From contig LGRX02003762.1 in the NCBI GenBank assembly GCA_001247695.2, forward strand, positions 24,890 to 88,889: a stretch of 64,000 nt of DNA, written 5' to 3'. How positions within the stretch are numbered: the first letter of the stretch is position 1; each line of letters begins with the position of its first letter. Position numbers and translations under genes: made by a program. The notes beneath the pieces were generated by a model. It was not told where the DNA came from. It was given only the letters and a program-made list of their open reading frames with translations, and did no database searches. This document shows, piece after piece, positions 21,891 to 33,650 of the stretch. Origin of the DNA: Cymbomonas tetramitiformis. Taxonomy: Eukaryota; Chlorophyta; Pyramimonadophyceae; Pyramimonadales; Pyramimonadaceae.

Positions 21891-22691
21891 GCGAGTGCTG
21901 CCTTCAATTATGCTATTCGCGCGGGATAACAGCACTCGGCTTTCTTCAGCGTAAGCGACTTCCATGCGCACAGTATGTTCTGGGGGGGAGATGAGCTCTT
22001 AGTCATTATTTTCCGTTTGTATATGTCAAACTTATCCATGGAAAAGTATTTTTGACGACTACGAGCCTCTAGAGATCATATATCGTTCAGGACACGTTCG
22101 GCGCTTATTTTCACACTGTGAACGGTCAAACATGTCGTTCACCGGTTTTTGAAAAATATGCTCAGATCGGCAATATAGCCCTGCAACGACGTTTACTTAT
22201 ACCTGGACAATATGTATATTGACGGAAATTATCTGGAATGCACGGAAACTCACGGTAGTATGCAGTATGTCGTCTCCTTCAGCTCTTAACACTCAGGGTA
22301 CGGTATTCGTACGGTGACGTCTAGCAAACGTAAACGGCTTTTCTGGACACAGAACATCATTCTAGTATAGTATTCTTAGCGGTCGGAAACGAAAACAGCT
22401 TCGTGTGTGGCGCACACAAACCCATCCTGCACGGGTCGAGGCAGTTTTCAACGTTAACGACAACACGGTATTCGTACGGTGACGTCTAGCAAACGTAAAC
22501 GGCTTTTCTGGACACAGAATATCATTCTAGTATAGTATTCTTAGTGGTCGGAAACGAAAAACAGCTTCGTGTGTGGCGCACACAAACCCATCCTGCACGG
22601 GTTGGGGCTGTTTTCAACGTAACGACAACCTACTGGGTGGACCGTTCTGTGGATAGTTGACGTCGTATATATATATATCTGGACTCGGGCT
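21891..22691 (+). repeat. Leader with 165-bp tandem duplication
   Basis: Untranslated leader between PBS and gag. A ~165-bp unit beginning cggtattcgtacggtgacgt occurs at 22,301-22,465 and again from 22,466 to about 22,630, nearly identical. No open frame. Confidence 0.55.
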
Positions 22692-25600
22692 ATGAGTGGC
22701 ACAGACGTGTACACGTATAAGACGTCGGGTGGTATATTCAGGGGCACACCACAGACCAATCCTGCTTATCAAGCTAATGCCGAGATACCCTATCTCGGTT
22801 ATGGTGCGCCCTCAGGAGCACACTATATGCAACACGGGCAGCACACCTCAGCCGTCGGTTCGTCAGGAGTATATATTGGGTTACCTCCGGTAAGCCATTA
22901 TCCTCACCACCTGCCGGCAGCTTCCCTTGGCACACCGACGGGAGCACAGCCAGTGGCACCATATTCTCAACCTGCTGTTGATCCTGCTGCTGCTGCGCCC
23001 TTTTGGGCGCATTCTGAAGCAGGGCACGTTGCACCATCGTCCGGGTATCCTGGAGCAGCAGTTTCGGGCGCAGGCATGGGAGCTGCTACTGCCGAACGGT
23101 ATGTTCGGCAGCCTACAACGGGGCAATATGGTGCGCAGTTCCCTGATCCTGCTGCCTTCGCAGTCCCTATGTATATGGCATCACCAATGGCAGCAGCTAA
23201 CTTCCTCCCAGCTGCTGCACCCGGCAGTTTATATCCAGGAGGGCCAATACCACCACCGTGGACAGCGGATCAGCCGGTGCAGTATATGACACCATCGGCT
23301 GCACCCACCGATGCAGCGGCGCCATTACCATTACACACCTGGACTGGACATTACCCTTTCAGGAATGTTCAATTCCCAACACCCTACAGTATCAGGGTGA
23401 AGGCTGGTACACACAGGGCCGACCTCCTTATGGGAACCCGCTGCCTATGCCTGTGGAGTGGGAACACTCACCGTCGTTGCGGCTGGGCGAGGTGCATGCG
23501 CACACATTATCTGCGCGTACAACTGATGGCGGAAACGCTACAGATAGTATGCGTGTGGACGGAATGCCGGGGCTGGGCGAGGTGCGTGCGCACACATTAT
23601 CTGCGCGTACAACTGATGGCGGAAACGCTACAGATAGTATGCGTGTGGACGGAATGCCGGGGCTGGGCGAGGTGCGTGCGCACACATTATCTACGCGTAC
23701 AACTGATGGCGGAAACGTTACAGATAGTGTGCGTGCTGACGGGATGCCGGGAGCAGATGGTGGATCAGCTGCAGCGGAGGAGGACATGAAGGATGCGTCA
23801 GCAGTGCGTGCGTCGGAGCTGGGCAACGCCACCTCGGGCGTCTTTATGGTATCAGCTTCGGAGGCGTCCGAGATCAGCGAGGTCCGTTCTGGTGTACCGA
23901 TGTCACCGCCCGATGTGGAGTCTGATGGGGAAGTTGGACAGCGAGGGCGCACCGAGGTGTTCTACGCGACGCAGTACCCGGACAACGACAGCAATGAATC
24001 GTATGCACTGCCGCGTGAGGATGGACATCCCCCACTCAGACGCCGACGTTCGAGGGCTGCATTGGGACCCTACAGCTGGAACCGCCACGATCTTCCTTAC
24101 CGACATGACTCGAATTCACCGTCGTCATCGAATTCTGAAATGTCGGAGAGATCCAGAGCAAGGAGGGACGCCAAAGCGAGGAAGCGCAGGCTGGCGGAAC
24201 GCGCAGGTTCGGGCTCGGGCAGTGATCACAGTGTGGCTGGGTCACAGGGGGTGGCGGACCTTACCCAGACCATCAGCGACGCAGTGGTTGCTAAGTTGCA
24301 GCAGCTACACTCTGAAAACGCTGGTGGAGAATCTTCTGCTGAAGTATCTCTAGGTCAGACGCCAGGAGCGACGCAGAGCTCGCAATCCTTATCCATACCC
24401 GCGGTGGTTGCTAAGACGCAGCAGCCACAGCCTGGAAACGCTGATGGAGAACCTTCTGCCGAAGTATCTCTAGGTCAGACGCCAGGAGCGACGCGGACAT
24501 CGCAACCACCACCCTCACCTGAGGATAGCTTGTCGCAGATCGCCCGAGTTGAGGAGGCCAGGCGCAAGTCCTCTGAGGGGCTCACGATGGAGGAGGCGAT
24601 CAAGCTGGGCTTCCTAACTGTGGAGTTTCCCCCGATGAAGGATGACATGAGCAAGCCCCAGGGGCTCTCGATGGAGTTGGCGACCAAGCTGGGTTTCCTA
24701 AGTGAGTCGCACCACGCGGCTGTGGTAACTGAGATGGTGGGAGCCTCGACTCAGGTGTGTGACTCGACTAACCCTAAATCGGGGACGCAGCGGGCGGAAG
24801 GACGTGTGGCCAAGGTCTCGTTCGAGATGGACAACCATGCAGAGCCTCCTCCTAGTAGAAGACCTTACCAGATGTCGGTGGAGGAGCTTCGACAATTGCG
24901 AGAGAGTATTGACCCTGTACATTCTGACTCACAATCAGGTGTAGCATGTCGACAGTTGGCCAGGATGCGGCGGTCTTCCCTCGACACCATCGTCATTGAT
25001 GGAAGTGATTCCTCTCCAGCGGTGGCGAATGACAGCATTGGGACCGAGGAGGAACAATGGCGGCGAATCTCGAAGGAGAAGTGGAAGGCAGTGGATCGCA
25101 AGAAGGCGTACGATGGGGCGCCACGTAAGTCAACTGGCGGGATGGGAGTGACAAGCGCACACTCACCACCTAGGAGATCAGCGGAGGGCGGAGGTCCCAG
25201 TGGCGTTCCCCCAGACGGTGGAGCAGAAGAAGGAGAAGATGATGAAGATCAATCTGAACCTCCTCGTCGACCTCCTTCTGGACCCCCACACTATCCTCCT
25301 GGCGGTTACAGTGGATCGCACCGGGGAAGGGCGATGCTAGTCACTGCGGAGGGGTTGAGCCTGTGGACGCCTACGCCGCCTGGGTATTCAGAATTCCAGT
25401 TTGACATGCCCACGGCTACTGGATTGGCATCCACGGGACCCTTCGGCGTCAACCTCTTCTACAAGGCCCTGACGTTGATCGGTATGCCCCTCACGGAGTA
25501 CATCTCCGCTGGGGGGTTGGTAACTGGTTCCCCCGCCTTACTTCTATCCCCCGCTGTCCCCACCTATGTCATGATGGTGAACAAGGACGCGGTGGACACG

Positions 25601-25750
25601 GTGTTACACGAGTATCACCGCAGTCCTGGAGGAAGGGGGGTGGTGTCACCAAGCTGGATGGAAATCCCAGACTGGCCCCTTGAAGAGCAGATCTCCATGC
25701 TGGATCGAGATTGTCTGGCAGCCTGGTTCGAGGTGCAGCGAAGTCAATGA
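22692..25750 (+). pseudogene. gag: gag polyprotein, N-terminal part (frameshifted)
   Basis: The frame opens at ATG 22,692 with a Pro/Ala/Gly/Tyr-rich leader region. Around 23,390 it slips into the frame that stays open to 25,750. That second frame carries three 30-residue tandem repeats (90-bp units at about 23,480-23,750, each with HTLSARTTDGGNATDS), Ser/Arg-rich and acidic stretches, and two repeats with AEVSLGQTPGA near 24,340 and 24,470. No enzymatic domain is seen. Position after the PBS and before a zinc-knuckle ORF supports a Gag precursor with a long low-complexity N-terminus. Alternatively it may be an added upstream ORF. The frame change may be decay or a sequence error. Confidence 0.55.
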
Positions 25751-25789
25751 TACGTAGACGAGTGCCGGAGAGAGAGGAACCTTCCGGCC

Positions 25790-27665
25790 TTGGAAGCTCC
25801 TGCGACGCCTCCATCCTCTTCGGCCGCGCCATCCTCATCAATGGTCAGGGCGCCATCATTATCAGTGGCTCTGACCAATACGCCTATACTTAATGACCCG
25901 ATGGTAACGCGTATTCCGGTGGCTACTGCGAACACTTCGACGACCTTATCGGCAGTGATACCACACGCAGGAGACTCATCTGTACCATCTGGAGTACAAC
26001 CTGCTGGAGTCCCTCCTGCCCTTGCTGCCCCACCTGGGCTATCAAACATTGGAGTCCCACCCGGTCTCGCTGTTCAATCTGGGGTGCCTCCTGTCGGACA
26101 TCCTTCGGGCATTGCTGTGCAACCTGGGACGCCCTGCGTCGGACTTAATCCCGGTGTGGCTGTTCATTCTGGGATTGTTTCCGCAGATCAGCGCGGCTGC
26201 AGCGGGATCTTCTGCAGGAGATCATGGACATTCCCTTCATTCAGGACCGCATGCGCCGCAACACCGGAGTCCCTATTTCGCAGGACCGGTTGCGCCACAT
26301 CCCCACGCTCGTCCAGGCCTTTCTCCACACGCCCAGGTCTTTAACCCTCGCCCTCCTGGACAAGGAGAACACGACCCTGGCGACAAGGCGGCCTATCTGG
26401 AGAGCAAGGTGCAGAGCAACATTGACCGCCTCGTTGAAAAGCTGACCCGCTTCCCTTCCGCGGAAAAGCTGAGTAAAGAGAAGGCCATTACTGCTAAGTT
26501 GGAAACCTTTGCGAGGAATCTGCACAAGCTCCTCAACGAGAAGGTGGTACTGAGGGCGTTCTCTCAGGCGAGTTGCTATGCGGGAGAGGGGCGTCAATCT
26601 TCGGTCGCCGAGGTGCTCTGGACCGTGACCGAAACTGCATTGGGCACGGAGCAGAAGGAGTATATGGAGAGAGCTGGCGGCGGTTCTGGGACATCGGAAG
26701 CCTGGCGTCTCCGGTACAGCGACCCCGACGTCTTTCTGGGGGATCTGGCGGTGAGTACTCTTCCGGTGGCGGAGCTGCAAACTCTTCGAGATGACCTACA
26801 GATTGGTCAGAAGAAAGATGAGTCCGCTGACGCCTACCACTCGCGTCTGACCAATCGCCACAAGACAGTGAACTTCATGGCGAAGGTCGTTCAAGGGTGC
26901 GTACAAGTCTCTGAGTCGGAGTTCTCATACATATTCTGGAGGGGCCTCACGTACACTGACAAGGTGGGTGAAGAGTTGCGAAGGATCAAACTGGACCTCT
27001 CCGAGCCGCATGTGTGGGAAGCCAAGATGAAGGAGGAGGCGACGCCCCGTGATGTTACTCAGGCAATCTTAAAAGTGCTGGAGATTGTCACAAAAATCGA
27101 GTCGCGCAAAGAGAAGAAGGCGGCTCAGGCTCAATCCAACAGGAGTGGAGAACGAACTGGCCGCTCCTGGAATTCCCCTTCTACATCTCCGTCACCCTCC
27201 AGGTCCTTCTTCCGAAGCCGCTCTCGGGAGCCCCATCGATTGATGGCAGCCACGCACGCTGAGCTCGCTGCAGCGCCGACCTCTGCTCGACCATCGCCCC
27301 CGGCCTCGACAACAACCCCGACCTATCCGAAGCGAGTGAGAAACTGCTACGCGTGTCAAAGTCCCGACCATCTGGTGCGAGACTGTACGGACGCGGTGAA
27401 GTTGGCTGCGTGGAAGGCAAACGCACCCCCTCGTTTAGCTCGAAACCGAGAAGAAGTGGCGGCGTTGTTCTGGGCGTTGTCGCGCAATGAGGACACTGAG
27501 TGGGCACCTGTCGAGCTAAAGGCGGAGATCGAGAGCTTGGCAGAGATGGATGGAGAGGCCGTGGAATCCTTGGTGGCCTTGGTAGGGTGCTCCGAACAGC
27601 TGGCGGTTATTGGTGCGGAGTTGCGCAACTCCGAGGAGATCACTATCTCTGAGGAGGAAGGGTGA
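25790..27665 (+). pseudogene. gag: Gag capsid-nucleocapsid region with CCHC zinc knuckle
   Basis: A Val/Pro/Gly-rich linker (25,790 to about 26,190) changes frame near 26,190 into a frame open to 27,665. This has a helical capsid-like region (AYLESKVQSNIDRLVEKL onward, 26,390-27,100) that includes a Retrotrans_gag-like stretch (DAYHSRLTNRHKTVNFMAK, then FWRGL), a basic Ser/Arg tract, and one CCHC knuckle (CYACQSPDHLVRDC, 27,344-27,385) of the form C-x2-C-x4-H-x4-C. The role is packaging of element RNA into particles. An acidic tail (SEEITISEEEG) precedes the stop. The domain is well supported; the exact protein start is not. Confidence 0.75.
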
Positions 27666-27696
27666 TGAATCACCCTTCTCGGTGGCGACAAGCTCG

Positions 27697-28638
27697 CCAC
27701 TGACATTCAGCAGTAAGCTGAGAGTTTCACCTGAAGAAGGTGATCCTTTGCCTCGGCACTTTGCAGTGTTGGGCACATGGATGTACAATAATGTGTACGC
27801 GCCCCTCTTGACGGAACAGTCACAGCGTTTACCCGCGTGGCAGTGGCGAAGTAAGGGGAGGGCGACCTCGATGGAGGCTCTGATGCAGCGGATTCGGAAA
27901 CAGCTGCGACAGAAAGTATCTGCTGCTGACATACAGAAGGACCTGGACAAGGACCTTATTAATGGACGGCGGCGACGCAATATTCCAATTAGGTTCCTAA
28001 ACAGAAGGAGCAATCTGGATATGATGCGGACAATGGCAGACCTACCTCTCGCACATCACGCTGCAGGGGGTGTGGTACCGGTATGTACCCGGAAATCAAT
28101 GATCACATCACACGTTGATAATCTACTTCAGCGAGGTGTGGTGGATATTGGTGAATTACATCGCAGCCGGAGTTTGACAGCTCTGGATTTGGCGATGCCT
28201 CTAGCTACCCTTTTAAGGTATGCTTGGGAAGAGTTGTCTATGGAAGAGCAACTACACGCTATGTCTCAGGAGACCTCCACTCCAAGAGGCAGCAGACAGT
28301 GGGAGTTGGAGGGGTGGAAGCGTGTGAGGAAAAGATATAAGCCCATCTCTGTGCGTGACGATTCTGGAACTCTACTGGTGCTAGAATCCTTGCAATCTCC
28401 TGTGGCACGCCCATTAGCGGCGATATCTGATACGGGCAGGATACCAGGATCTGGGGGGACATCCCTGGAATTCCTGATACGTGGTGTAGTTTATATCGAG
28501 TACACCGATTTCGAGAGATTCAGCAAGAAGCAGACCCAGCCACAGTTTATCAAGAGATGTTCGCGGAGGATATGCCTGAGGTACCGATTAATTCAGGTGA
28601 TACTCCATCTGAAGGCGATGATTCTGGAGGGCCGGTAG
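27697..28638 (+). CDS. Unknown ORF between gag and protease
   Basis: Open frame that overlaps the gag tail in another phase (its longest form begins at 27,610) and ends TAG at 28,638. I recognise no family. It has a basic segment (DLINGRRRRNIPIRFLNRRS), a stretch resembling pol linker regions (TSHVDNLLQRGVVDIGELH) and a hydrophobic C-terminal part. It is probably part of the Gag-Pol precursor joined by frameshifting or decay. The start is uncertain because no good initiation context stands out. Confidence 0.4.
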   Translation, partial: PLTFSSKLRVSPEEGDPLPRHFAVLGTWMYNNVYAPLLTEQSQRLPAWQWRSKGRATSMEALMQRIRKQLRQKVSAADIQKDLDKDLINGRRRRNIPIRFLNRRSNLDMMRTMADLPLAHHAAGGVVPVCTRKSMITSHVDNLLQRGVVDIGELHRSRSLTALDLAMPLATLLRYAWEELSMEEQLHAMSQETSTPRGSRQWELEGWKRVRKRYKPISVRDDSGTLLVLESLQSPVARPLAAISDTGRIPGSGGTSLEFLIRGVVYIEYTDFERFSKKQTQPQFIKRCSRRICLRYRLIQVILHLKAMILEGR

Positions 28639-28660
28639 GTGCTACAACCCCTATACACCA

Positions 28661-28987
28661 TTGTCGGTACCGGAGGTTTCAGAATCTCCGATTAATACGC
28701 ATGCATCAGCGGATGAACAGATGTCCACGCCCGATAACGACCTAAACTTCACGCAGCAAATGATGGCAGCGGAAGATCAAGACTTGAAACCAGTTGCGGA
28801 CCACAACGACGCTGCAACTACTACTCATGTATCACCTTCAACCACCATGGACGCGCAACTGTCCGTGTTGGATAGTCACCCTCTGGATGATGATGACCTT
28901 GGAGGGAGTCACCCATTGGATGATAATGAGGAAGATGATGATGACCCACTTAAATGTGAGCGGGTGTGCAGCGATGGTAGTGTATGA
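28661..28987 (+). CDS. Acidic linker ORF before protease
   Basis: Short open frame rich in Asp/Ser/Thr with a DDDDLGGSHPLDDNEEDDDD tract. It sits between the unknown ORF and the protease frame, which opens at 29,006 in a different phase. Most likely a disordered polyprotein linker. It could also be a decayed stretch without independent function. Confidence 0.35.
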   Translation: MSVPEVSESPINTHASADEQMSTPDNDLNFTQQMMAAEDQDLKPVADHNDAATTTHVSPSTTMDAQLSVLDSHPLDDDDLGGSHPLDDNEEDDDDPLKCERVCSDGSV

Positions 28988-29005
28988 TGGGGATCCACTG
29001 AATAC

Positions 29006-29560
29006 TTGGCTTCTGCACAAGATCCAGATGGACCCCTACTTCTGGTATTCTTCGCGTACTTGAAGGGACATCGTGTCAAGGTGCTGGTGGATTCTGGAGC
29101 TTCAGATATATTCGTATCTGAAGACTGCGCCAGACGCTGCAAGTTGACTACGCGAAGTGGACCCGCTATGCGTGTGACTCTGGCGGATGGCTCAGTCAAG
29201 ACGACTGGTCATGTGGCTTATTCTAAGTTCACTGCCAGGACCACGACAGGGACCTATACTGAGCAATCTATGGCTATGCGGGTGCTACCCTTGGGCATCG
29301 CCGTGGACATGGTGTTGGGAGGGAAACGGCTACGCAGCTTATCTCCCATTACGCTGGACTATGATGGCAATGGTTCAGTGTCCTTTTCTAACAAAAGGAA
29401 AGGAGGCGGTGCAGAGAGGGTTACCATTTCCGGGTGTAATCCTGGAATCAGTGCTGCCCCTGGAGGAAGCAAAGGGAAGCGACGAGGAGATGTGGATTGT
29501 GCGGGGCTGATTGACGAGGTGTTCCTCACTTCGGTGCAGTTGAAGAAACATCTAGGTAGC
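29006..29560 (+). pseudogene. Retropepsin-like aspartic protease (truncated at inversion)
   Basis: The frame has the retropepsin signature VLVDSGASDIFVS at about 29,080-29,118 and a downstream hydrophobic-Gly motif (IAVDMVLGGKRL, about 29,300-29,335) matching the ILG motif of the family. The reaction is cleavage of the Gag-Pol precursor. The plus-strand coding sense continues to about 29,560 and then gives way to sequence that codes on the minus strand. The normal next domain, reverse transcriptase, is present but inverted. The DSG core looks intact, but connection to the rest of pol is lost. Confidence 0.75.
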
Positions 29561-29564
29561 ACAC

Positions 29565-30830
29565 GGCCAGAATGCAGGACACGCATCGGACGTCGAAGGC
29601 TCTGCCCAGCATCTCTCCTCGTTCGCGCGCCGAGACGCCAGGTCCTTGAGTGGCGCCGGTATGGAACCCCATAGCGCGTTCCTTCTCCTCGGGCGTGGGA
29701 GGGCCCCACTGCTGTGTGGCGTGGTCCCAGACTGTGCCCTTCCTGCCGTCCCTGAACTGGTAAGAGACGGGGAAGGACATCATGGTGGGCCACGCCCTCA
29801 TGGGCTCTCCGCGCACGTTGCAGGGGTAGTGGCCGGAGGCGGTGTCGTCTGCGGCGTCTTGCTCCGTGCGGCCGGGGTCCAGGATGTCCCGCACGAGGCG
29901 GCTGGGATCTCGCTCCACCGTGTCCAGCACGGATTGTGCGTCAGTGTATCCGGCCATGTTTGTCCAATAGTTCCGTAGGCGGTGTGCGCGTGACCCCATG
30001 CGCGCTGCGTCCGGACGGTGATAGGCATGCCGATCATGGAGCACATGAGGGATGCATAACGTTTCGGACTTCGTGGCTGTTGAAGTTGTGCTGCGCCGCG
30101 ACGCACTCGATCATGTATGCGAACTTGTCCTGCCCGGCTAGGAGTTGCAGTTGTCCAAGCACTCGTACCACGTCGTACAGGACTGACGAGTGTCGTCCTT
30201 TCAACCATTGTAGGGACCCAGTCGCGGAGAGGTCTTGGCACTCCGTGCCCACCATGGCGAAAACGTACGGACCCCCCTTCGTGAGGGCGAGGAGGTCATT
30301 GCGCGATATGCGTCTAAGGTCCTGTGGCACGGAGGTGAAGGCGTCGTGGAGTGCCTCCAAGGGGAGTTGTTGCCGGGAATCGGTTGTGTAGCTGCACCAG
30401 CCGGCGTTTGGCAATCTGCCGACTTTTCGCGTTGTTGTCGCAGTAAACGTACTTGACGATGTTGCCGCCCGCGATGAGCCATGCCTCCAAACCCGAACAC
30501 AGGCCTGCGCAGAGCTCGATGACCGCTGCCCCCTCGTAGTGCAAGTGGGAGACGATGCGTTGGGGCAGCGGGCGCGTGTCTAGGCTGGTTGCTTGCCCGT
30601 CCACGCAGTCGCCGCTTAGCACTCTAGTAACGGCGTCGCGTGCTTTTCTGCCGTCCAGGTAGGCTGCTACCCAACTGCACGCCTCCTCCCACAGTGTGAG
30701 CGCGTCGTCATCGTGGGGGTCGTGGTTCTCGTTGTCAATGTGCATGGACCTATGTTCCCCCAGGTGGTGGCTGACCAAGTCGTGGCCCGTGCAGGGGTCG
30801 TCCGACTGCCTGCCCACATGGTTTTCGTAC
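29565..30830 (-). pseudogene. Retroelement cytosine-C5 DNA methyltransferase 1 (frameshifted)
   Basis: Three overlapping minus-strand frames (30,817-30,314; 30,414-30,034; 30,044-29,526) together show the C5-methyltransferase motif order. Motif I is AVIELCAGLCSGLEAW (SAM binding, about 30,530-30,480). Motif IV is VGTECQDLSATG with the candidate catalytic Cys near 30,240. A motif VI-like IECV and a motif VIII-like RLRNYWTN (about 29,980) follow, then conserved C-terminal blocks MMSFPVSYQFRDG, EEKERAMGFHTGAT and LGRAFD. The usual Pro-Cys is Glu-Cys, and the usual Glu-Asn is Glu-Cys. It follows RNase H directly in the same orientation. At least two frameshifts suggest decay unless they are sequence errors. 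The family assignment is strong; activity is doubtful. Confidence 0.7.
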
Positions 30831-30959
30831 TGCCAGGAGGCTATGGGGGTGACGTCCTGTGTGCCTTCCTCGATGGTGCGAGGGTGCCGCGCGCAGAGGC
30901 ACGCGAAAGCCCCAGCCGTGGGTAGCGCAGCCTCTTCCGCAGTGGGGTCTAGGCTGGCT

Positions 30960-32560
30960 CCCGCCGGTGGGATCCAAGGATGACTCTCTCGGATAGCGGG
31001 ACAGCACGTCGGCGTTGGTATGGCTGCTCCCAGCTCGGTGCTCGATGTCGTATTGAAACTCCTGTAGGGAGACCTGCCACCGCAGGTGCATGCCGGTCAG
31101 CGTTTGCGAGGAACGTAGCCAGGTCAGCGGTTTGTGGTCGGTGATCAAGGTGAACTTGACGCCGTGGAGGTAGTGCCGAAAGGACCTTACGCCGTACACG
31201 GCTGCTAGGGCTTCCCCATAGAAGCTGCTGTAGCGCACTTCTGACCGAGAGAGCGTACGGCTGGTGGCCGCGATGATGACGTCTCGGTTCTCGTCGTCCC
31301 TTTGGCCCAGTATGGCAGAAATGCCGACCCCCGACCAGTCGGTCATGAGGTATAGTGGCCGGCTGGGGTCGTACGCGTGTATGACCACGCCCGGTTCGGC
31401 GAGTCGCTTCTTGAGCTGGGCCAGCGCGTCGTCGTGCTCCTTGCCCCACAGATCCTTGACGTTCTCGTTGCCCTTTCTCAGCAGGCAGTTCAGAGGCCAT
31501 GCCAGCGACGAGTAGTCGTCCTTGCCGATGCGCGCGGCCATAATTCGGTAAAAGTTCATGAACCCCAATATGGCCCGGACGCCTCTCACATCCTTGGGCG
31601 TGGGGAGTTCGAGCAGGGCGGCTACCTTTGCCTGGTGCGGTGACAATTTTCCTGGTCGCAGCAAGAAACCCAGAAATTCGCATCCGCCGGCGGCGAAGAC
31701 CGACTTACCCGGGTGGCCGCGCAGTCCCACCTTGATCAGGCGCTGCATGACTGCCTCCAGGTCGGCCAGGTGTTGGCGGGCGGTGGGCGAGGTCACACAG
31801 ATGTCGTCACAGTACACCTTGGCGCAGCTGAGTCCACGCAGCTCGTGCTCGACTACTCGTCCAAACATCGCGGTGCTGTTCGCGCTGCCAAAGGGCATGC
31901 GCTTGCAGACGTATTGTTCGGGTGCGGCGCCTTCTCGTGCCCACCGGAAGCATGTCTTCAGCGACGCATCGTCGGTCAGGATGATTTGGCGAAATCCGCT
32001 GCGCAAGTCCAGCTTGGTCATGTATTGGTCCCGGCCGATGTCGTGAAAGAGGTCTTCTGGCAGCCGCGGCGGCGTGTGGTCTCTGAGTGACAGCTCGTTG
32101 ACGCCTCGTAGGTCCAGCGCCACTCGCTTGTCCGTCCAGGAGCCGTCCAAGGCCTTCTTCATGGCCACGACGACGTTGCAAGTGTTTTCGCAGTATTTCG
32201 GAGCCTTTTCGATCGATGCCGTCTGCCAGCAGCTTGTTGAAGTGTTCGTCGATCAGGCTTCGCTCGGCTGGCGAGAATCGCCTGGATTTCTGGTAGTGCG
32301 AAGCAGACTCATCCTTGAAGGGAATGTCAAACTTGCCGATCTCCCCAGTGTACCCAGGTAGGTCGGTGGCCGAGGTGGCCATGAAGCCCTTCTCGCGACG
32401 TAAGAGGCTTCGTAGGTCCTGCCATTCTTCGTCAGTCCACGCGCCCTCGCCATTGAAGCCCGCTTGCGGCCCCATGATTACGTCCAGTTCCTCGTCGCGA
32501 ATGTGCAGCGCCTCGACATCGTCCTCTCGGCCGAGCGGTATGGCGCTGTCCACTTCGCCG
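30960..32560 (-). pseudogene. pol: Ty3/gypsy reverse transcriptase-RNase H (minus strand, one frameshift)
   Basis: The minus-strand frame from 32,553 carries the pre-RT linker and fingers (FDIPFKDESASHYQKSRRFS, LIDEHFNKLLADGI). A 1-nt slip near 32,215 moves into the frame open from 32,168. RT motifs are VALDLRGVNELS, KLDLRSGFRQI (first catalytic Asp, about 32,010), MPFGSANSTAMFGRVV, YCDD (catalytic pair, about 31,815) and FLGFLLRPGKLS. RNase H follows with TDWSGVG (about 31,340), GEALAAVYG, TDHKPLTWL and HTNADVLSR (about 31,020). Key residues are present, but the frameshift separates fingers from palm. It lies in opposite orientation to gag, protease and integrase. Confidence 0.85.
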
Positions 32561-33380
32561 GCCTGCGTGGCGAATGTGTGCGCCTGGTTGGCGCTGGCGG
32601 TGTCCGCCGGGGGTGCTGGTCGCCCGGCGGGTTTGTCGGGCCTCCGGGGCCGCTTGCGCCGCTTGCGCGACCCCTACGGGCGTGGCGTCGGCTTTTTGCC
32701 CTCCTGAGGCTGGCTCTGCGCTGCAGATCATGGGATGACGGTGCGCCACGGCCCTGCCGCCTTTTCCGCTTGCTGGCGCGCTTGAAGCGGCTGTGGGGCT
32801 CGTTGTACTTTGGGTTGAGGACTATGAACCGCATTATGGCGTTGGTGTTGACTAAGCGGAAATGTGTCCACGCGTGTGCCGCCCCGGCTGTTGCTGCTGC
32901 CGCCATGCACCAGCTGGGCGCGCTTCTCCATGTAATTGTCACTATGAGCTTGTCAATAGCTCCATCACCTCGATCGATCAATATGAGCGCAGGTCCAATG
33001 CCTGCCCGTTTGGATTGGGATCGATTGCGGTGGAGGTGCTATCGAACGAGCTATGTCAATAGGCTAAAGCACAGGCCTCCCTCTAGCAGTTTCCAGTTCT
33101 TAGCTGTTTGTTGTTTCGGAACAATTTGCTTTGTCTGTGCTCCGCTCTCTGCCACCTGTAACAGCACTATGTACAGTCACAGGGTGGTGTGCTGGATTCA
33201 GTGACCCGTAGGTCATAACTTACTCTGACTCCCGTTAGCTGTACCAGTACTCGTACAGTACTAGGTGACAGATACCTAGGTCACAGACCGCCTTATATTC
33301 GTTTATCTTATAATCAGTTTACACTTGTATGAACTTATTCAGTGACACCCGATATATTGTCATCACAGTATATCTCGCAA
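32561..33380. other. GC-rich pol linker remnant, then unassigned sequence
   Basis: From 32,561 to about 32,900 the minus strand is Pro/Arg/Ala-rich in several frames, plausibly the disordered linker upstream of RT. The inversion breakpoint must lie somewhere before the minisatellite at 33,388. From about 33,000 to 33,380 I see no gene or repeat. Confidence 0.35.
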
Positions 33381-33387
33381 AGAGCAA

Positions 33388-33650
33388 TGTAATGTGTTAA
33401 ATATGGAAGATCAATGTAATGTGTTAAATATGGAAGATCAGTGTAATGTGTTAAATATGGAAGATCAATATCATATGTTAAATATGGAAGATCAATGTAA
33501 TATGTTAAATATGGAAGATCAATGTAATGTGTTAGATATGGAAGATCAGTGTGATGTGTTAAATATGACAGATCGATGTTATGTGCTAAATATTGAAGAT
33601 CAATGTGATGTGTTAAATATGGAAGATTAGTGTGATGTGTTAAATATGCA
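33388..33650 (+). repeat. 27-bp minisatellite, array 1
   Basis: About ten units of a 27-bp repeat (core gtgttaaatatggaagatca). Because 27 is a multiple of three, the array stays open in one frame and would read LNMEDQCNV repeated. The same unit forms arrays 2 and 3, which share short stops and indels, so coding is unproven. Confidence 0.75.

Noticed and set aside
32464..33204. 246-codon plus-strand frame
   Set aside because: Mostly antisense to the GC-rich linker upstream of the minus-strand RT; no domain.
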